Shown: positions 53,878 to 64,000 of the stretch, piece by piece
Layout: each line of letters begins with the position of its first letter
Numbering within the stretch: position 1 is the first letter of the stretch
Made by a program: the position numbers and the translations under genes
Notes under the pieces: generated by a model
What the model was told of the DNA's origin: nothing
Database searches by the model: none
What the model saw: the letters and a program-made list of their open reading frames with translations, nothing else
DNA from: Alternaria dauci
Taxonomy: Eukaryota > Ascomycota > Dothideomycetes > Pleosporales > Pleosporaceae
Direction: 5' to 3'
Length of the DNA: 64,000 bases
NCBI RefSeq assembly: GCF_042100115.1
Contig: NC_091273.1
Location: 372,001-436,000 of the forward strand

Positions 53878-54477
53878 GACGCAAAGATGATCTTGAAATT
53901 GATAGATGTTGTTTTGTGAGAGTAAAAGATAGTTATCCCAAGGAAGCCTGGAAGTCTCATGCTAGAATATCTGCGCTATAAATATCTAGTTTGGAACATT
54001 CGATTTCAACCCGTTGCAAGCTTGTGATCTGTGCCACTAAGCGTCTAGAGCTCGTCCATATGACGAGACAGACCTCGCGTGTTAGATCAAGGTCCTCCGC
54101 AGCTGCACGCAGCAAATGTGGTGTGCATCTGCGTTGAGATCACCATACCGAAGGATTGGCGAGAGTTTAGAAGGTGTGCGACTATCTCTCCGCATCAAAA
54201 TTCACCTCACTGCACTGATGTGCTAGCCTACCATCTGCTGCTCCTTTCTGCTTAGCGGTGGATTTTGTATTTCCCTTATCTCTTTTTCAGCTTCGCTAGC
54301 TGCTTTTCCCGGTGGTTTAGCCCATGGCGTAAGATCGGTGGCATCAGGCTTGCCCGTGAGCGTTGGCATCAGCTTCAAAGCGACTATTGTAGAGTTGTGC
54401 ATAAAGAAGCAATTACTAGTAATAGCAGAAGCTTCATATACTTAGGCGGCGAAGTATTGATATCACGATAACTACAG

Positions 54478-54630
54478 TACTACGCTGAGAACCACAGTAC
54501 AGCGGTAACTTAGACGAAGCAGACCTAGTAACCAAAGTAACACAATTAACTGTTCCCTAAAGCTCAACTCTAATGACTATCGCGATACAGTAGGCCTCTC
54601 GCCGAAAACGCGACCTTCACACTCTCGTGG
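54478..54630 (+). repeat. 153-bp dispersed repeat, copy A
   Basis: Matches 55783-55935 along its whole length. Differences are mostly C/T and G/A transitions, many of the CA-to-TA type, plus a few short indels. No flanking target duplication is seen. No coding capacity. Confidence 0.8.
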
Positions 54631-55782
54631 ATGTGCTAGCCTATCGTGTCTGCCGGTGGGGTCGCTCGTGAATGGCTCGGATCTTGGTCCGCCTTGGCGG
54701 CCGGGACTTTCCGTCCACTCCAACAAAGCGGCCCCTACGATGCATGTGACGAGAGTTTGTTTTTGCAGAGGGGATCGCTTACGAAGGACAACCAGCCGCT
54801 CTCCCGTCTGCACTTCCATGCACTTGAACCGAAAAAGCGACTTTACACTCCCCATCCTTTGTAGGTAGCCTCCTAACAGCATAACAACGCTCCTGAACTA
54901 AAATCGCTATACATACCTAGGGAAGGTTCTTTCCCACTCTTAAAGTCTGGTAAGAGAATTGTGTTTTCATTACACATTAGAATAGAGTGTAGGATCGTAG
55001 AGGCGCTCGGGTACCCTTGGCCAGCGTTGTGCGTGCCTCCGTGTCTGTGATTCCTACCTAGCTTACTCGGATCGGGCCGTTCTTGTGGCGTTCGCATTTG
55101 CCAAATCGAGGTAGCGGCGTGCGATGACTTGCATGACAGTCTCCAGCATATACTTCGATTTGCCACGAATTCCAATCTCTGCACAATGCATCTGCATGAT
55201 TTAAATGTGTCGCTTTCGATGTGCAAAGAGGGTGTGAGAAAATTAACTCGGACGCTTGGCAAGTGACCTTTCTCTTACGTATGCGTAACCGGGCGGGTCT
55301 AGGTATCATATCATAGTAGGATGATTCGCTATTATGTTGTCGCAGAATTGAGTCTTGGTATCGTTACCCAACAATCAGCATAGACAAAACTGAATCCCAA
55401 TCGTTCTCAAAGTCATATCGGAGTGCCAGCACATATATGGGTCGGTGCTCGTTGGCATTATTTTCTGTGACAAAGCTCGTTAGTGACGTGCACACCATAA
55501 ACTGACCGCCCATAGATGATTCGGATACTGGCGCGGTTGGCCGGCTGCCCAGGTGTGCTCCGGATTCGGTTACAGCCTTGGAAGGGTGGAGGGCGATGAA
55601 CATGCATTGCAGAGTGGTCACCGATATTGTGACGATCCGCATCAAGATAGCGAATCAAAGCTCACTATCAAACAACTTTAGAAATCGGGAAGTCCGTTGA
55701 GGATGGCCAACAAGTGCAGCATACACCGCTTCATCGCTCACCATGATAGTTTTGCGGAAGCTTCCCGAGGTCCCTACTTGCC

Positions 55783-55935
55783 TACCACGCCGAGAACTAC
55801 GGTACAGCGGTGACTCAGACGAACCCAGCGAACTAAAGCAACACACAATCAACCGTTCCCTAAAGCTTAATTCTAATGATTATCGCGATACAGTAGGCCT
55901 CTGCCGCTGAAAAGGCGACCTTCGCACTCTCGTGG
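55783..55935 (+). mobile_element. 153-bp repeat, copy B, flanked by 14-bp direct repeats
   Basis: Second copy of the repeat. GGTCCCTACTTGCC occurs immediately before it (55769-55782) and again at its right end (55934-55947), as expected for a target-site duplication. No terminal inverted repeats, poly-A tail or convincing RNA polymerase III boxes were found, so the class (SINE-like, MITE-like or other) is open. Confidence 0.65.
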
Positions 55936-56467
55936 TCCCTACTTGCCACATGTGCTGATATCAGACGCTGCCCAGGTGTGATGCAGAATAAAATACACCT
56001 GCATATTACAATAATTCGTACTCACAACTCTTGTATTACGTATCCGGTAGCGAAGATTGCTTGCTTTTTTTTTTCTTCCAGAGACTGCAGAGACAGGTGT
56101 ACAACCTCTAACAAATGGTTATCGATGGTGGGGTCCTGCTCAGGCCGCCAGTAGGTAGCATTTCCCAGAAATGGTAATTGTCAAGCGAGAATTAAACAAC
56201 CTGGCATATGGTCAGAGGGCGCTTGCCTTTTCAAAATCAGTCTCCGAGAAAATAAGGGTGTCGTCGTTTATTCCTCCGGACGGAGCTCCATATCTGCGCA
56301 GCTAGATTCTATGCATGTGAGAGGAGCTGTAAAAAAAGTAAGCTTCCAAGGCTGTGTAGGACTCCCGACGGGTATATATTGGGCCTTCCGAGAACCAACT
56401 CCTGTATCCAAGCATATATTACCTACCACTCCAATTCAACACCTCACCAATTTCTAACATCTCCATC

Positions 56468-57025
56468 ATGGGATATCCACAGTGGGTCGCGATCAATATC
56501 ATCAACAGTTTCCGAAGTGGAGCCATCGGCGTCAAGAACGCGGAAGCCATGTGTGGGTGCCTCCCTTCTTAGTTCCGAGATCATTCCATCGTCTTCGTCA
56601 AGTACTTCCGACAGATCCGTTGCTGACGTACATATCAAGGGGGTAAATTCTATAAGAACAACAACAAGGACACAGAAATAAGCGCTGGCGAAGTGGACAA
56701 GATAACCATTGGCGCAGGTTCAAGCGAGAAGGTGTACTCGTGTGGACGTTCTGGGTCTGCTTCCGGTACCGAGGGTAAAATGTAAGTCATACTCGAACCT
56801 TCGCACAGATTCTCACCGATATGGGCTAACGATGTAACTCTCAGTGATATCTATGATGGTGACAACCGAGTCTGCACCGTTTACTGGTCTTGCCCTTGGG
56901 GTTCCAATTACAACGACTTTCAGATCCAGAACGCCAACAAAGATTACGGCATTACTGTTGGTGATTGGAACCGGGACTCTGGTGCCCTTGGAGATGTGGA
57001 TGTTGACGTCTCGAGGAAGGGTTAG
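56468..57025 (+). CDS. Aegerolysin
   Basis: Small acidic beta-sandwich protein of the aegerolysin family; family members bind specific membrane lipids (sphingomyelin/cholesterol or ceramide phosphoethanolamine) and can recruit a MACPF partner to form pores. Exons 56468..56552, 56640..56781 and 56845..57025 give 135 residues, the typical size. Seen directly: YPQWVAINI at the N-terminus, IGVKNAEA, the WGKFY motif rebuilt across the first intron, a KDTEISAGEV segment, CGRSGSASGTEG, the IYDGD turn and a WSCPWG segment. No signal peptide, as usual for the family. Divergent from the MACPF-type gene. Haemolytic or insect-directed activity cannot be judged from sequence. Confidence 0.9.
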
Positions 57026-57102
57026 GCGGCGCGCAGATTGAAGCTGTGGCCCTGAGTTGGAGGCGGAACGAAGCACGCTTAGCTAGCAGTATGAAGCCAT
57101 GA

Positions 57103-57289
57103 TTAAATGCCATGATAGTCGCTCTTTTCATAACCAAAGCCCAGTTCCTTGTCATTGTACCTTCCGTTAACGAAGAGAGATGTGGTGCTTGTGGAGGCGG
57201 AAATTGCCTGGGTCACGCTTCTCTACGGAGCTGGCGAGAGCGGTGAACGTGGAGGTCAGAATGGCGGAGAGTATTGTAGTTGTGAGCAT
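57103..57289 (-). pseudogene. Remnant of a secreted-protein gene (frameshifted)
   Basis: From an ATG at 57289, 25 codons form a clear signal peptide ending VEKR, a Kex2-type site. That frame stops at 57167. A shifted frame continues sensibly (STTSLFVNGRYNDKELGFGY) to a stop at 57103. This looks like the first part of a secreted Thr/Ser-rich protein of the TTSLF type broken by a frameshift and cut short. It could instead be a small gene with an unusual intron that I could not place. Confidence 0.4.
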
Positions 57290-57464
57290 GATGAAAAGTT
57301 GCAGAGTTGGGATAGGTATGCAACTGAATGGAGGCTGTTGTGCTGTAGTGATGGCCACAGCCCCTGGATGAGAAGACAGTGCCAATTGGAGTGACTTACA
57401 CATATGATACAGACGAAGCGACAAGTGGGCATCTGTATCCTTCATACCACTATGTGAGTTGTAG

Positions 57465-58484
57465 CTACGACTCCTCAGCTAACACATACTTGACACCCTC
57501 AGCCAAGTTGTCCATGAACTCTTTCTGTGGCTCAGCAAGCTTTGGAGAAGGCCAAGCGAAAAAGTAGTGTGGATAGCCATCATAGAAGTCGAATTTGACG
57601 GGTACACTAGAGTCCGGTTAGCATCAAGTCTTGCAATGAAGACACAAAACGTACCGAGCATCATCTAGCATATTTTTCATAAGCACGCCGTCATCTCTCA
57701 GCGTGTCGTGTCCCGCAACAGACATGTAGACCTTGTTCAAGTCCTTGATCCTAGGGTGAAGGAGGGGCGATCCATATATGTCAGTTGGCGGAGGATCAAA
57801 AGCCTTCCAAAACTCCCTCATCGCTCCCGCAGTGTTGATAGTGTGCCGATCGTGTTCCTTCATCGCCGTATACCTAGGTCGAAGTGTCTCCGGAATGCCA
57901 TCCGGATGCACAGTCACGGGTATGAGTGCGACAACGCCAACAAGCCCAACTATGTTTGCATCCAGGGCTCTCAGCGCAGTCGCGAAAGCCAGTTGACCGC
58001 CGGCCGAAAGTCCGGCTGTGAGAAAATTTCCTTCGGTGGTGTTCAGCCGCTTCGAGTTGTCCAACGCCCATCGCAAAGCATTGAGACATTCGTCCATCAA
58101 GGCTTGGTGCTTGTTGTCCGGCGCGAGCCCATACTCGACTGATACGACGACGATGCCCCCGGCTTTTGAGATTGCCCTGCTGAATGGATCGTCTCCGTTC
58201 ACATCTCCCATGGCCCATCCGCCGCCGTGGTAGTACACGCACACTGGCTTGCCACCGGTGTAGCCGTCAGGTGTGTATATGCGCACTTTGGTCCCGTGAT
58301 CAGTTGTCGTATCTTCGGTCTTCACGGAAGGGTCGGGTTCGGGGAATGTGTATTTTGAAGCCATAAGGCCGCCGAATCGCATAAACTGCTCTGACATGTT
58401 TGAGATGGGTGGCTCGAGGAGCATGCGCACGCCCAGCTCCTCTTCGAAGTCAAGCCATGGTTTCGCGAATCCCTCGTTAGCCAT
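57465..58484 (-). CDS. Alpha/beta hydrolase, hormone-sensitive-lipase (fold-3) type
   Basis: Esterase/lipase-like hydrolase. Exons 58484..57655 and 57606..57465 give 323 residues. The oxyanion-hole motif YYHGGGW lies near residue 85, the nucleophile elbow is GLSAGG (GxSxG) near 163, the acid residue is likely in the AGHDTLRDDG segment, and the catalytic His in GYPHYFF is supplied by the second exon. The frame is open to another ATG at 58625, but the extra residues are low-complexity, so 58484 is preferred. No signal peptide. It is divergent from the acyl-CoA dehydrogenase across 403 bp; a role in hydrolysing esters that feed acid breakdown is inference. Confidence 0.9.
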
Positions 58485-58887
58485 GGTGCCTAGATGGATT
58501 GTGTAAGTTGTGGAGCGATTCTTCCATCTCGGAAGCCATTTTATATCAAGGGCTTGGTCTTGTATAGATGCTGGGCCTTTGTGTCCTTTGGTGTCATGTG
58601 GGTGCGGCTGTGGAGTAGTTCTCATCTCGACTCACTTCGACGCGGGAATACGTCAGGGGGTCCGAGCTTCCCCATCCACTGCTACACTGCCTCACTGCAT
58701 TCCTCACGCTTAAAGACATCCGGTCCCCCGCCAAAATCAGCACCGCCTCGGTTGGCAACACGCATCGCAACGCGTCGGCAACAATTGCTGCATCGAGTCA
58801 TGTTTTCTGTATTCGCGCGTAGACTTTTCATGCTGGAGTTCGATCGTCGTCACTTACCTCGATAGCACTGCTCACCACGCAGAAACC
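58485..58887. promoter_or_regulatory. Divergent promoter region (alpha/beta hydrolase / acyl-CoA dehydrogenase)
   Basis: 403 bp between two outward-facing start codons. Both genes probably share control elements; no specific site was identified. Confidence 0.5.
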
Positions 58888-60310
58888 ATGGTACTGAACA
58901 TCGACGTTAACAACAGCCCAGCCTTTGCGCGCATACCGCCCTGGGTGAAGGCCAAACTGCGCCCCATCGCAATCGAGAAGATCCAGCAAGTGTACGATTG
59001 GGTCGAGACGGAATGCATACCCGCTGAGCGCATCTACAAAGCGCAGCTCAAGGAGAGCGAGACGCGATGGGAAACGCCAGCCATCATCCACGACCTTCGC
59101 AAAAAGGCAAAAGCCCAAGGCCTATGGAACCTGTTTCTGCCAAACCACTTCATCGAGAGCCCCGGCTTGACAAACCTAGAGTACTCGTGCTGCGCTGAGA
59201 TCATGGGGCGCGTATACTGGGCAGCACAGGTATGCTTCCTCTATGCCCAATACTCCTGTGTTGCCTCACTAACAACATGCCCAGACAATGAACTGCCACG
59301 CTCCCGAAACCGGTAACATTGAACTCCTCGCCAAGTACTGCACGCCCGAGCAGAAGAAGCGCTGGCTCCACCCCCTTATGAACGGTGACATGTCCTCCGC
59401 ATACAGCATGACCGAACCCGACGTCGCCTCCTCCGACGCCACCCAAGTCGGCATCAGAATGGAAATCACCGACAAGGAAGTCATCATAAACGGGCGTAAA
59501 CTCTACGGCAACTGCCAGTACAACCCGGAGATGCAACTCTTCATCTTGATGGGCTGCTCCGACCCCAACAATACGAATGCATGGAACAGACACACAACAC
59601 TGGTAGTCCCCGCGAATAGCCCGGGACTAAAGCAAGTCAGGAACCTGACAATCATGGGATACGACTGGGCGCCCGAAGGCCACGGCGAGTACATCTACGA
59701 CAACGTACGCGTACCGCTCGAAAACATCATCCTCGGCCCCGGTCGCGCTTTCGAAATCGCACAAGGCCGCCTGGGCCCCGGTCGCATACACCACTGCATG
59801 CGCCTCATCGGCCAGGCAGAACGCGCCTTCGAGCTCGCGCTCGTGCGATGCATGGAGCCGCGGAAGAAGCCACGCGGCAAGTACATTGGCGAATTTGACA
59901 GCAACATCGAGCGTATTGCGGATATGCGCATGACGATTGATGCCATGCGGCTGGTGGTGCTGAATGCGGCGGATACGATGGATCTGCTAGGGAACAAGGC
60001 AGGCAAATATGCTATTGCGCAGAGCAAGATTATGGTGCCGAATGCGCTGCTCAAGGTTATTGATGAGGCGATGCAGATTTATGGTGGCCAGGGCTTGACG
60101 CAACATACGCCGTTGCCTGAGCTGTGGACGTATGCGCGTTTTGTGAGGGTGGCGGATGGGCCGGATTCGGCGCATAGACATCAAGTGGGGAGGGACCAGA
60201 TGAAGACTGCGCAAGGGTACAGAAAGAGAGCTGAAGGGTATACGGAGAGATATAGGGAACTGTGCAAAAAGTGGGGCTTGGAGCCGGAAGAATTCTGGGG
60301 TGTTTTGTAG
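58888..60310 (+). CDS. Acyl-CoA dehydrogenase (ACAD10/11-like)
   Basis: FAD enzyme introducing a double bond into an acyl-CoA, the first oxidation of fatty-acid breakdown. Exons 58888..59229 and 59285..60310 give 455 residues. Family landmarks: the NLFLPNHF segment, WAAQTMNCHAPETGN across the intron, YSMTEPDVASSDA (FAD and substrate loop), a VVPANSPGL strand, RLGPGRIHHCMR, and the C-terminal YGGQGLTQHTPLPELW, which together suggest the ACAD10/11-type group known from fungi. The C-terminus (WGVL) is not a PTS1. Location could be mitochondrial or peroxisomal. Confidence 0.93.
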
Positions 60311-60399
60311 TACAATATGTCTTTGCTTGTGATCTCGATTCGTAAACGCTGTTGAACCTCTCGTTGAGTCGTGCTCATCTTTTCCTCTTCCTCGTTTCT

Positions 60400-62834
60400 T
60401 TATTGGTACCATCTCCTCCTTCTCACTCTGCTCTCGGCATGTGCCGGTACAAAAGCGATCTTGCCCTCGTCTTCATCTGTCTTGGTATCCGCAATCATGA
60501 CCTTCAAGTACTGTAATCGCTTCGTCTTCCCTGTCCCGTCTTCTGCACTATTTCCTTGAATCTTTCCGTCATCAAAGTACTTCGAGTCTCTAATCATACT
60601 GCTGACGTAGCCCAAAATCGGGGGCGCATGGCAGCGGTGATGCATAATCAGAGAAAAGACCGCCGCGAAGAACATGATGGCCACGGACACGAAATACAAT
60701 ACAATCCATGGGATATCCAGAGCGTAGGTGGCGGGCAGCGGGAATGTGATATTCGACGTCGTGTTGAGATGGAGCGTGGTGTCGTTCCAAACGGACGGCG
60801 CGAGACCTCCACCCATGATGGTTGCATGTTGCGTGCTGGTTTTCCACAGCGTGTTCCACAGCAGCGAGAATCTTTGCTCGAAAACTTTGATATCGAGCTG
60901 GTGCATGTTTGCGTATGTATTGGTCGCGGGATTGTTCACTGCGGTAAGCGGGTCTCTCATGTACCACTCCACTATACCAGATGTTCCAGATCCACGCTTA
61001 ATATCATCGAGCAGATCCATAAAGGCGTGCATGAGAAAGGTGGGTAGAAGCGGAGTCATGTCCAAGGTCGAGTTTGGCCAGCGATACACTCGGGTCTCGA
61101 AAACGGTCAGGTTTTTGGGGTTGGTGGGCATGGGCGTCTCTCGCACTGCGTCGACGCCACAGTTGGTTTTTCCCAGAGCGCCTTTCGATATGCACGATAC
61201 TTGAGCGTCAACGTATGTCATCCGAGGCGAGCATTCTGTGATAGACATATAGTCGGGTGGGTCGCGTCGAGTCGCGAACATGATGTTTTGACTTGCAGTA
61301 GTGTCGTTCCATACTTGTTTTTCCGCAAAGTCTAGGAAGAAAGTCCCCATGCCTTTGGTGCCAGCAGGATCCATCATTTCGGATAGATTCTTCTGGAACC
61401 TGTTGAGCATCCACGCGTGTGTCTCATTCATGTCTTTGAGACTCAACCACGGAGTGCACTGAAACTTGTTAGGATGAAAGCCACAAACAAGACGAAGGAA
61501 GCGTCTCTTACCGAAAAACCTATATAGCTAGACGTTGTGTTGAACGTGGTGTTGCCAGTGAAGTTCCGCTCCAGGCCTGCAACATGATCGCCGACAAGAC
61601 TGGAATAGTTTTGTACTGATTCCTGCCAAGGCACACTTACCCAACGATGCGGTTCTTTCGCATCGAAACCGGGAAGAGTGTGAAGGTTCGGCATTCGGAT
61701 GTTGCCCCACGGATCAGTAGCTGCTTGTACACCAGCTGAGCTTTCTCCCCCGAGCGTGATAGCAATGTCTTGGTATGTTGTGTTCGTCTTGTCGACGTAC
61801 TGAGTAGCGGATGCGACGTCGTAAAGAGCCGAAGAATACAAAGCGCGAAGCCTGGGCTTTATGCGTGTTTGGGTATCGAAGATCGAGTTCAGTTGTACCT
61901 GTTGGCTGAGATTGTAGTTGTAGTAGGCAATGTCTCCTGTCCTAGATCCCTCCTGATCCATCAGATAGATTCCTCGAAATGAGGACTGAGATCCGAGGGG
62001 ATTGAACGCCCACAGTAATAGCAGAGCTACACTCGAGATTCTCAGGACCGACCATTTGAAGATGGTGATGACGGAGCCAGCAAGCTAGCATATAAGCATT
62101 AGCGTCAGTCGAGTTGGGTGATTGTATGATCCGTACTAACCGTTAGCGAGCTCATCAACTGCTCCAAAGTCTGCATATTATCAATCAGCCAGGCTATGCA
62201 TCATGGACAATACATTTCGTACCAGTAGGTCGACCCCACGCTCAACGCGCCAGTCGGCAAGTGCACGAATCGCATTGCCTAGTACGCCAGAAAAGAGTAT
62301 GGGCCATAGAGATGGTGCGATTCGTGTAGCTTGCAGTACTTTGATTGACCACGCACTTTCCTCTTGACCTTTTAGGTGTACAACGAATGCGCCAAGCACT
62401 ACTCACACGTTAGCGATACCTCGTACATATCGGATGTATGACCTACCAAGGAAGCATAAAGAAACGGCTATCCCAAGAACTTCCCAAGTCAAAGCCCACG
62501 GGGTGTTTCCTTTCCAGTATACAGAGTCGCCGACCTTTTCTTGAGAAGGGACACTTCCTGCGCTTGCTTGGGCCAAATGCTTATTCGTAGTCCCGTCGGA
62601 CGGCAGAGAATGTGATTGCTCGTCGTCCGAATACACAAAGCTGCCGTTGTTGTGAAATTGGTTTAGAGACGCGCTGGCTCGGTTCCGTTCGTCATTGTGC
62701 TGTTCTTGCCCGTCGCTTTCCAGCAATTGATTCGCCGCGCCGTCCTGTCGTCCTGGCTGGATCACTGAACCGAAATCGGAGCGGAGTTGTGTCGACTCGT
62801 GCGACACAAACGAGCGCCACTCCGGACTATCCAT
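60400..62834 (-). CDS. Large fungal membrane protein with glycosylated ectodomain
   Basis: Exons 62834..62447, 62398..62223, 62170..62141 (30 nt), 62084..61512 and 61458..60400 give 741 residues. The first 110 residues are polar, then hydrophobic segments (WEVLGIAVSLCFLVLGAFVV, a PSLWPILFSGVLG segment, and one around VLRISSVALLLLWAF). About 450 residues with many Asn-X-Ser/Thr sites and several cysteines follow, then one segment (IVLYFVSVAIMFFAAVFSLI) and a basic cytosolic tail. The same layout occurs at 38384-40339. Function unknown. Start: first in-frame ATG; the frame remains open upstream on non-ATG codons. Stops 90 bp from the acyl-CoA dehydrogenase stop (convergent). Confidence 0.75.
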
Positions 62835-63495
62835 TTGATGACTTGTTATCCCGTGGGCGATGCGAGAAAAATTCTCATGAGCCACTCGGGGGATAAAGAT
62901 GGTGTTTGTAAGTCTTCAGCCGGTGCGCCTTGCGAGGCTGAGCATACAATTTTGTGCTTTTGGCCCCCATCGTTGCCTACGCCCTGGGCGCTGCATGAAA
63001 CGCAACCTCATGTAGCATTAGTCAGGGACATTTACCGCTGAAAGGTGATTGGTCGTCTGACGAGCGTGCAGCAGTTGTAGCGCAGTTGGGGGCGAGATAC
63101 AACAGTGATCATCTTGGCCTTAACCAGGAGGTCGAAAGTACACCGCCACGACAATTGGTGCGTCCGTGGCCAGCAGTAGAAATGTGGGGGAGGAAGACCA
63201 AGGGATCCAAGTCGCAGTGGGACGCCAAGCCGCTAACCAGGATGATAGGAACACAACAAAGAATATTAAGCGCCCTTGCCTGTCCATGTTGTACGTTAGT
63301 CTGTGATATAATTGCAATAGCTTTTGGGGGCGAGGAAGTAGAGTAAGCGAATTCAAAACGTTTATTCAGAGTCATGGGTCTAATCATTCATCTATACAAA
63401 AAACACAAACCAAAAAGAAGGGTATCATTTCCAATGCCTGGCCCCCAGTTCCATGACCTTGCACCCATTATTATTTAGTATCCACTACTCATAGC
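62835..63495. other. Intergenic, no gene seen
   Basis: 661 bp: promoter side of the membrane-protein gene and 3' flank of the right-edge gene. Nothing else recognised. Confidence 0.45.
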
Positions 63496-64000
63496 TCATA
63501 CAGCAATAGGCGGCGACGACCTAAAGCTCGTGTTATCATCATCATCGTCATCAAAGAAAGAAGCGACTTCCTGCGTCGACATGGCAAAGTCTTCGAAACA
63601 CTGGCTCGTCCTCGGCGCCGCGACAGGTGGTTTTGGAGGCGGTGTCGGTATCGGTACGCACTGCTTCTTCGCTGGAGGAGGAGCCGAGTCTCTGGATGGC
63701 GTTGTTGTAGCTCTTCTCTTCGCATAGGGGCCAGTCATGGACTTGGGCAGCTGGGATGCCCTTAGTTTTGCGAGCTGTTCCTGGAGGTTTCCGTAAGCAA
63801 AAGGACCTGGGTTGAGGCACTTCCCAGCTATCTTTTTAGGGGGTCTCGAAGTGGTCAATGCCCTGCTTGAGTTTGCGGGAGCCCGTGGTGTAGATTCCTG
63901 TTGCGTGACAACGGCATCAGATCTTGCAGGGCCGGTCTCCGCTTTTACCACCTTAGATACGAGATTGACCAAAGGTGTTGCCGGCTGAGACGGAAGCGTT
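63496..64000 (-). CDS. C-terminal part of an unrecognised protein (runs off the window)
   Basis: The frame is open from the right edge to the stop at 63496 (167 codons), with no convincing ATG, so the gene continues beyond 64000. The segment is Pro/Thr/Ala-rich and basic. It contains a short conserved-looking core (CLNPGPFAYGNLQEQLAKLR) and a second short stretch (LPKSMTGPYAKRR). It ends in an acidic FFDDDDDDN tract and a short tail. Mostly disordered, probably nuclear (basic clusters such as AKRR and AKKQ); no function assigned. Confidence 0.55.
   Translation of the reverse strand, partial: TLPSQPATPLVNLVSKVVKAETGPARSDAVVTQQESTPRAPANSSRALTTSRPPKKIAGKCLNPGPFAYGNLQEQLAKLRASQLPKSMTGPYAKRRATTTPSRDSAPPPAKKQCVPIPTPPPKPPVAAPRTSQCFEDFAMSTQEVASFFDDDDDDNTSFRSSPPIAV

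Larger units (their letters stand above)
53878..56467. other. Divergent intergenic region with repeat relics (MACPF / aegerolysin)
   Basis: 2.59 kb between two outward-facing start codons. It holds both promoters and two copies of a ~153-bp repeat. No intact gene is seen; short frames at 54577-54882 and 54873-55262 are unrecognised. It is AT-rich from about 54000 to 54560. Confidence 0.5.

Noticed and set aside
53878..53960. ATG at 53960 as start of the MACPF-type gene.
   Set aside because: That frame differs from the one giving family-like sequence; the ATG at 53877 with the first intron at 53830-53780 joins correctly to the rest.
58485..58625. Longer N-terminus of the alpha/beta hydrolase from an ATG at 58625.
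   Set aside because: The added 47 residues are low-complexity and lie in the divergent promoter; the ATG at 58484 gives the usual family length.
1..64000. CRISPR arrays, bacterial operons, Shine-Dalgarno sites, prophage.
   Set aside because: Genes have spliceosomal introns and fungal families throughout; no spaced repeat array was seen.

Overview
The window is nuclear DNA of a filamentous ascomycete (Pezizomycotina, most likely Dothideomycetes/Pleosporales). The evidence is short GT-AG introns of about 45-70 nt with CTAAC/CTGAC-type branch sites, Zn2Cys6 and HET-domain genes, no operons, and transition-biased decay of a repeat that looks like repeat-induced point mutation (RIP). The order assignment is inference. 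I rebuilt exon-intron structures by hand; every multi-exon model given keeps one open frame and a family-typical length. No tRNA, rRNA, centromere or intact transposon was seen.

Region 1 (1-6.6 kb): a fungal nicotianamine synthase, a membrane-anchored family-3 amidohydrolase and a CorA-like membrane protein.

Region 2 (6.6-20.2 kb): a compact, cluster-like set: a XlnR-like Zn2Cys6 regulator, a Baeyer-Villiger/flavin monooxygenase with a GC-AG intron, a 4-coumarate-CoA-ligase-like enzyme, two short-chain dehydrogenases and an aldehyde dehydrogenase. The ligase and one dehydrogenase are divergent, share a 349-bp promoter region and end in ARL and SKL, which are peroxisomal signals. The set resembles a ketone/alcohol/aldehyde-to-acyl-CoA catabolic route. 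An acyl-CoA dehydrogenase and an alpha/beta hydrolase, also divergent, lie at 57-60 kb.

Region 3 (20-45 kb): a gene-poor accessory tract with three unrelated HET-domain genes (23.4, 31.3 and 42.2 kb), a small secreted KR-processed protein, membrane proteins, an NmrA-like protein and a decayed SNF2/RING helicase pseudogene. Long stretches hold no recognisable gene.

Region 4 (44.6-51.5 kb): four same-strand accessory-metabolism genes (PRISE-type reductase, TRI12-like MFS exporter, EthD-domain protein, zinc alcohol dehydrogenase) without a polyketide or peptide synthase backbone in view.

Region 5 (51.9-57.3 kb): a nine-exon MACPF-type protein facing away from an aegerolysin. Together they look like a two-component pore-forming system, the most notable find here. 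The 2.6 kb between them carries two copies of a ~153-bp repeat, one flanked by a perfect 14-bp direct repeat.

Region 6 (57.4-64 kb): alpha/beta hydrolase, acyl-CoA dehydrogenase, a large multi-pass membrane protein, and the C-terminal part of a gene running off the right edge.
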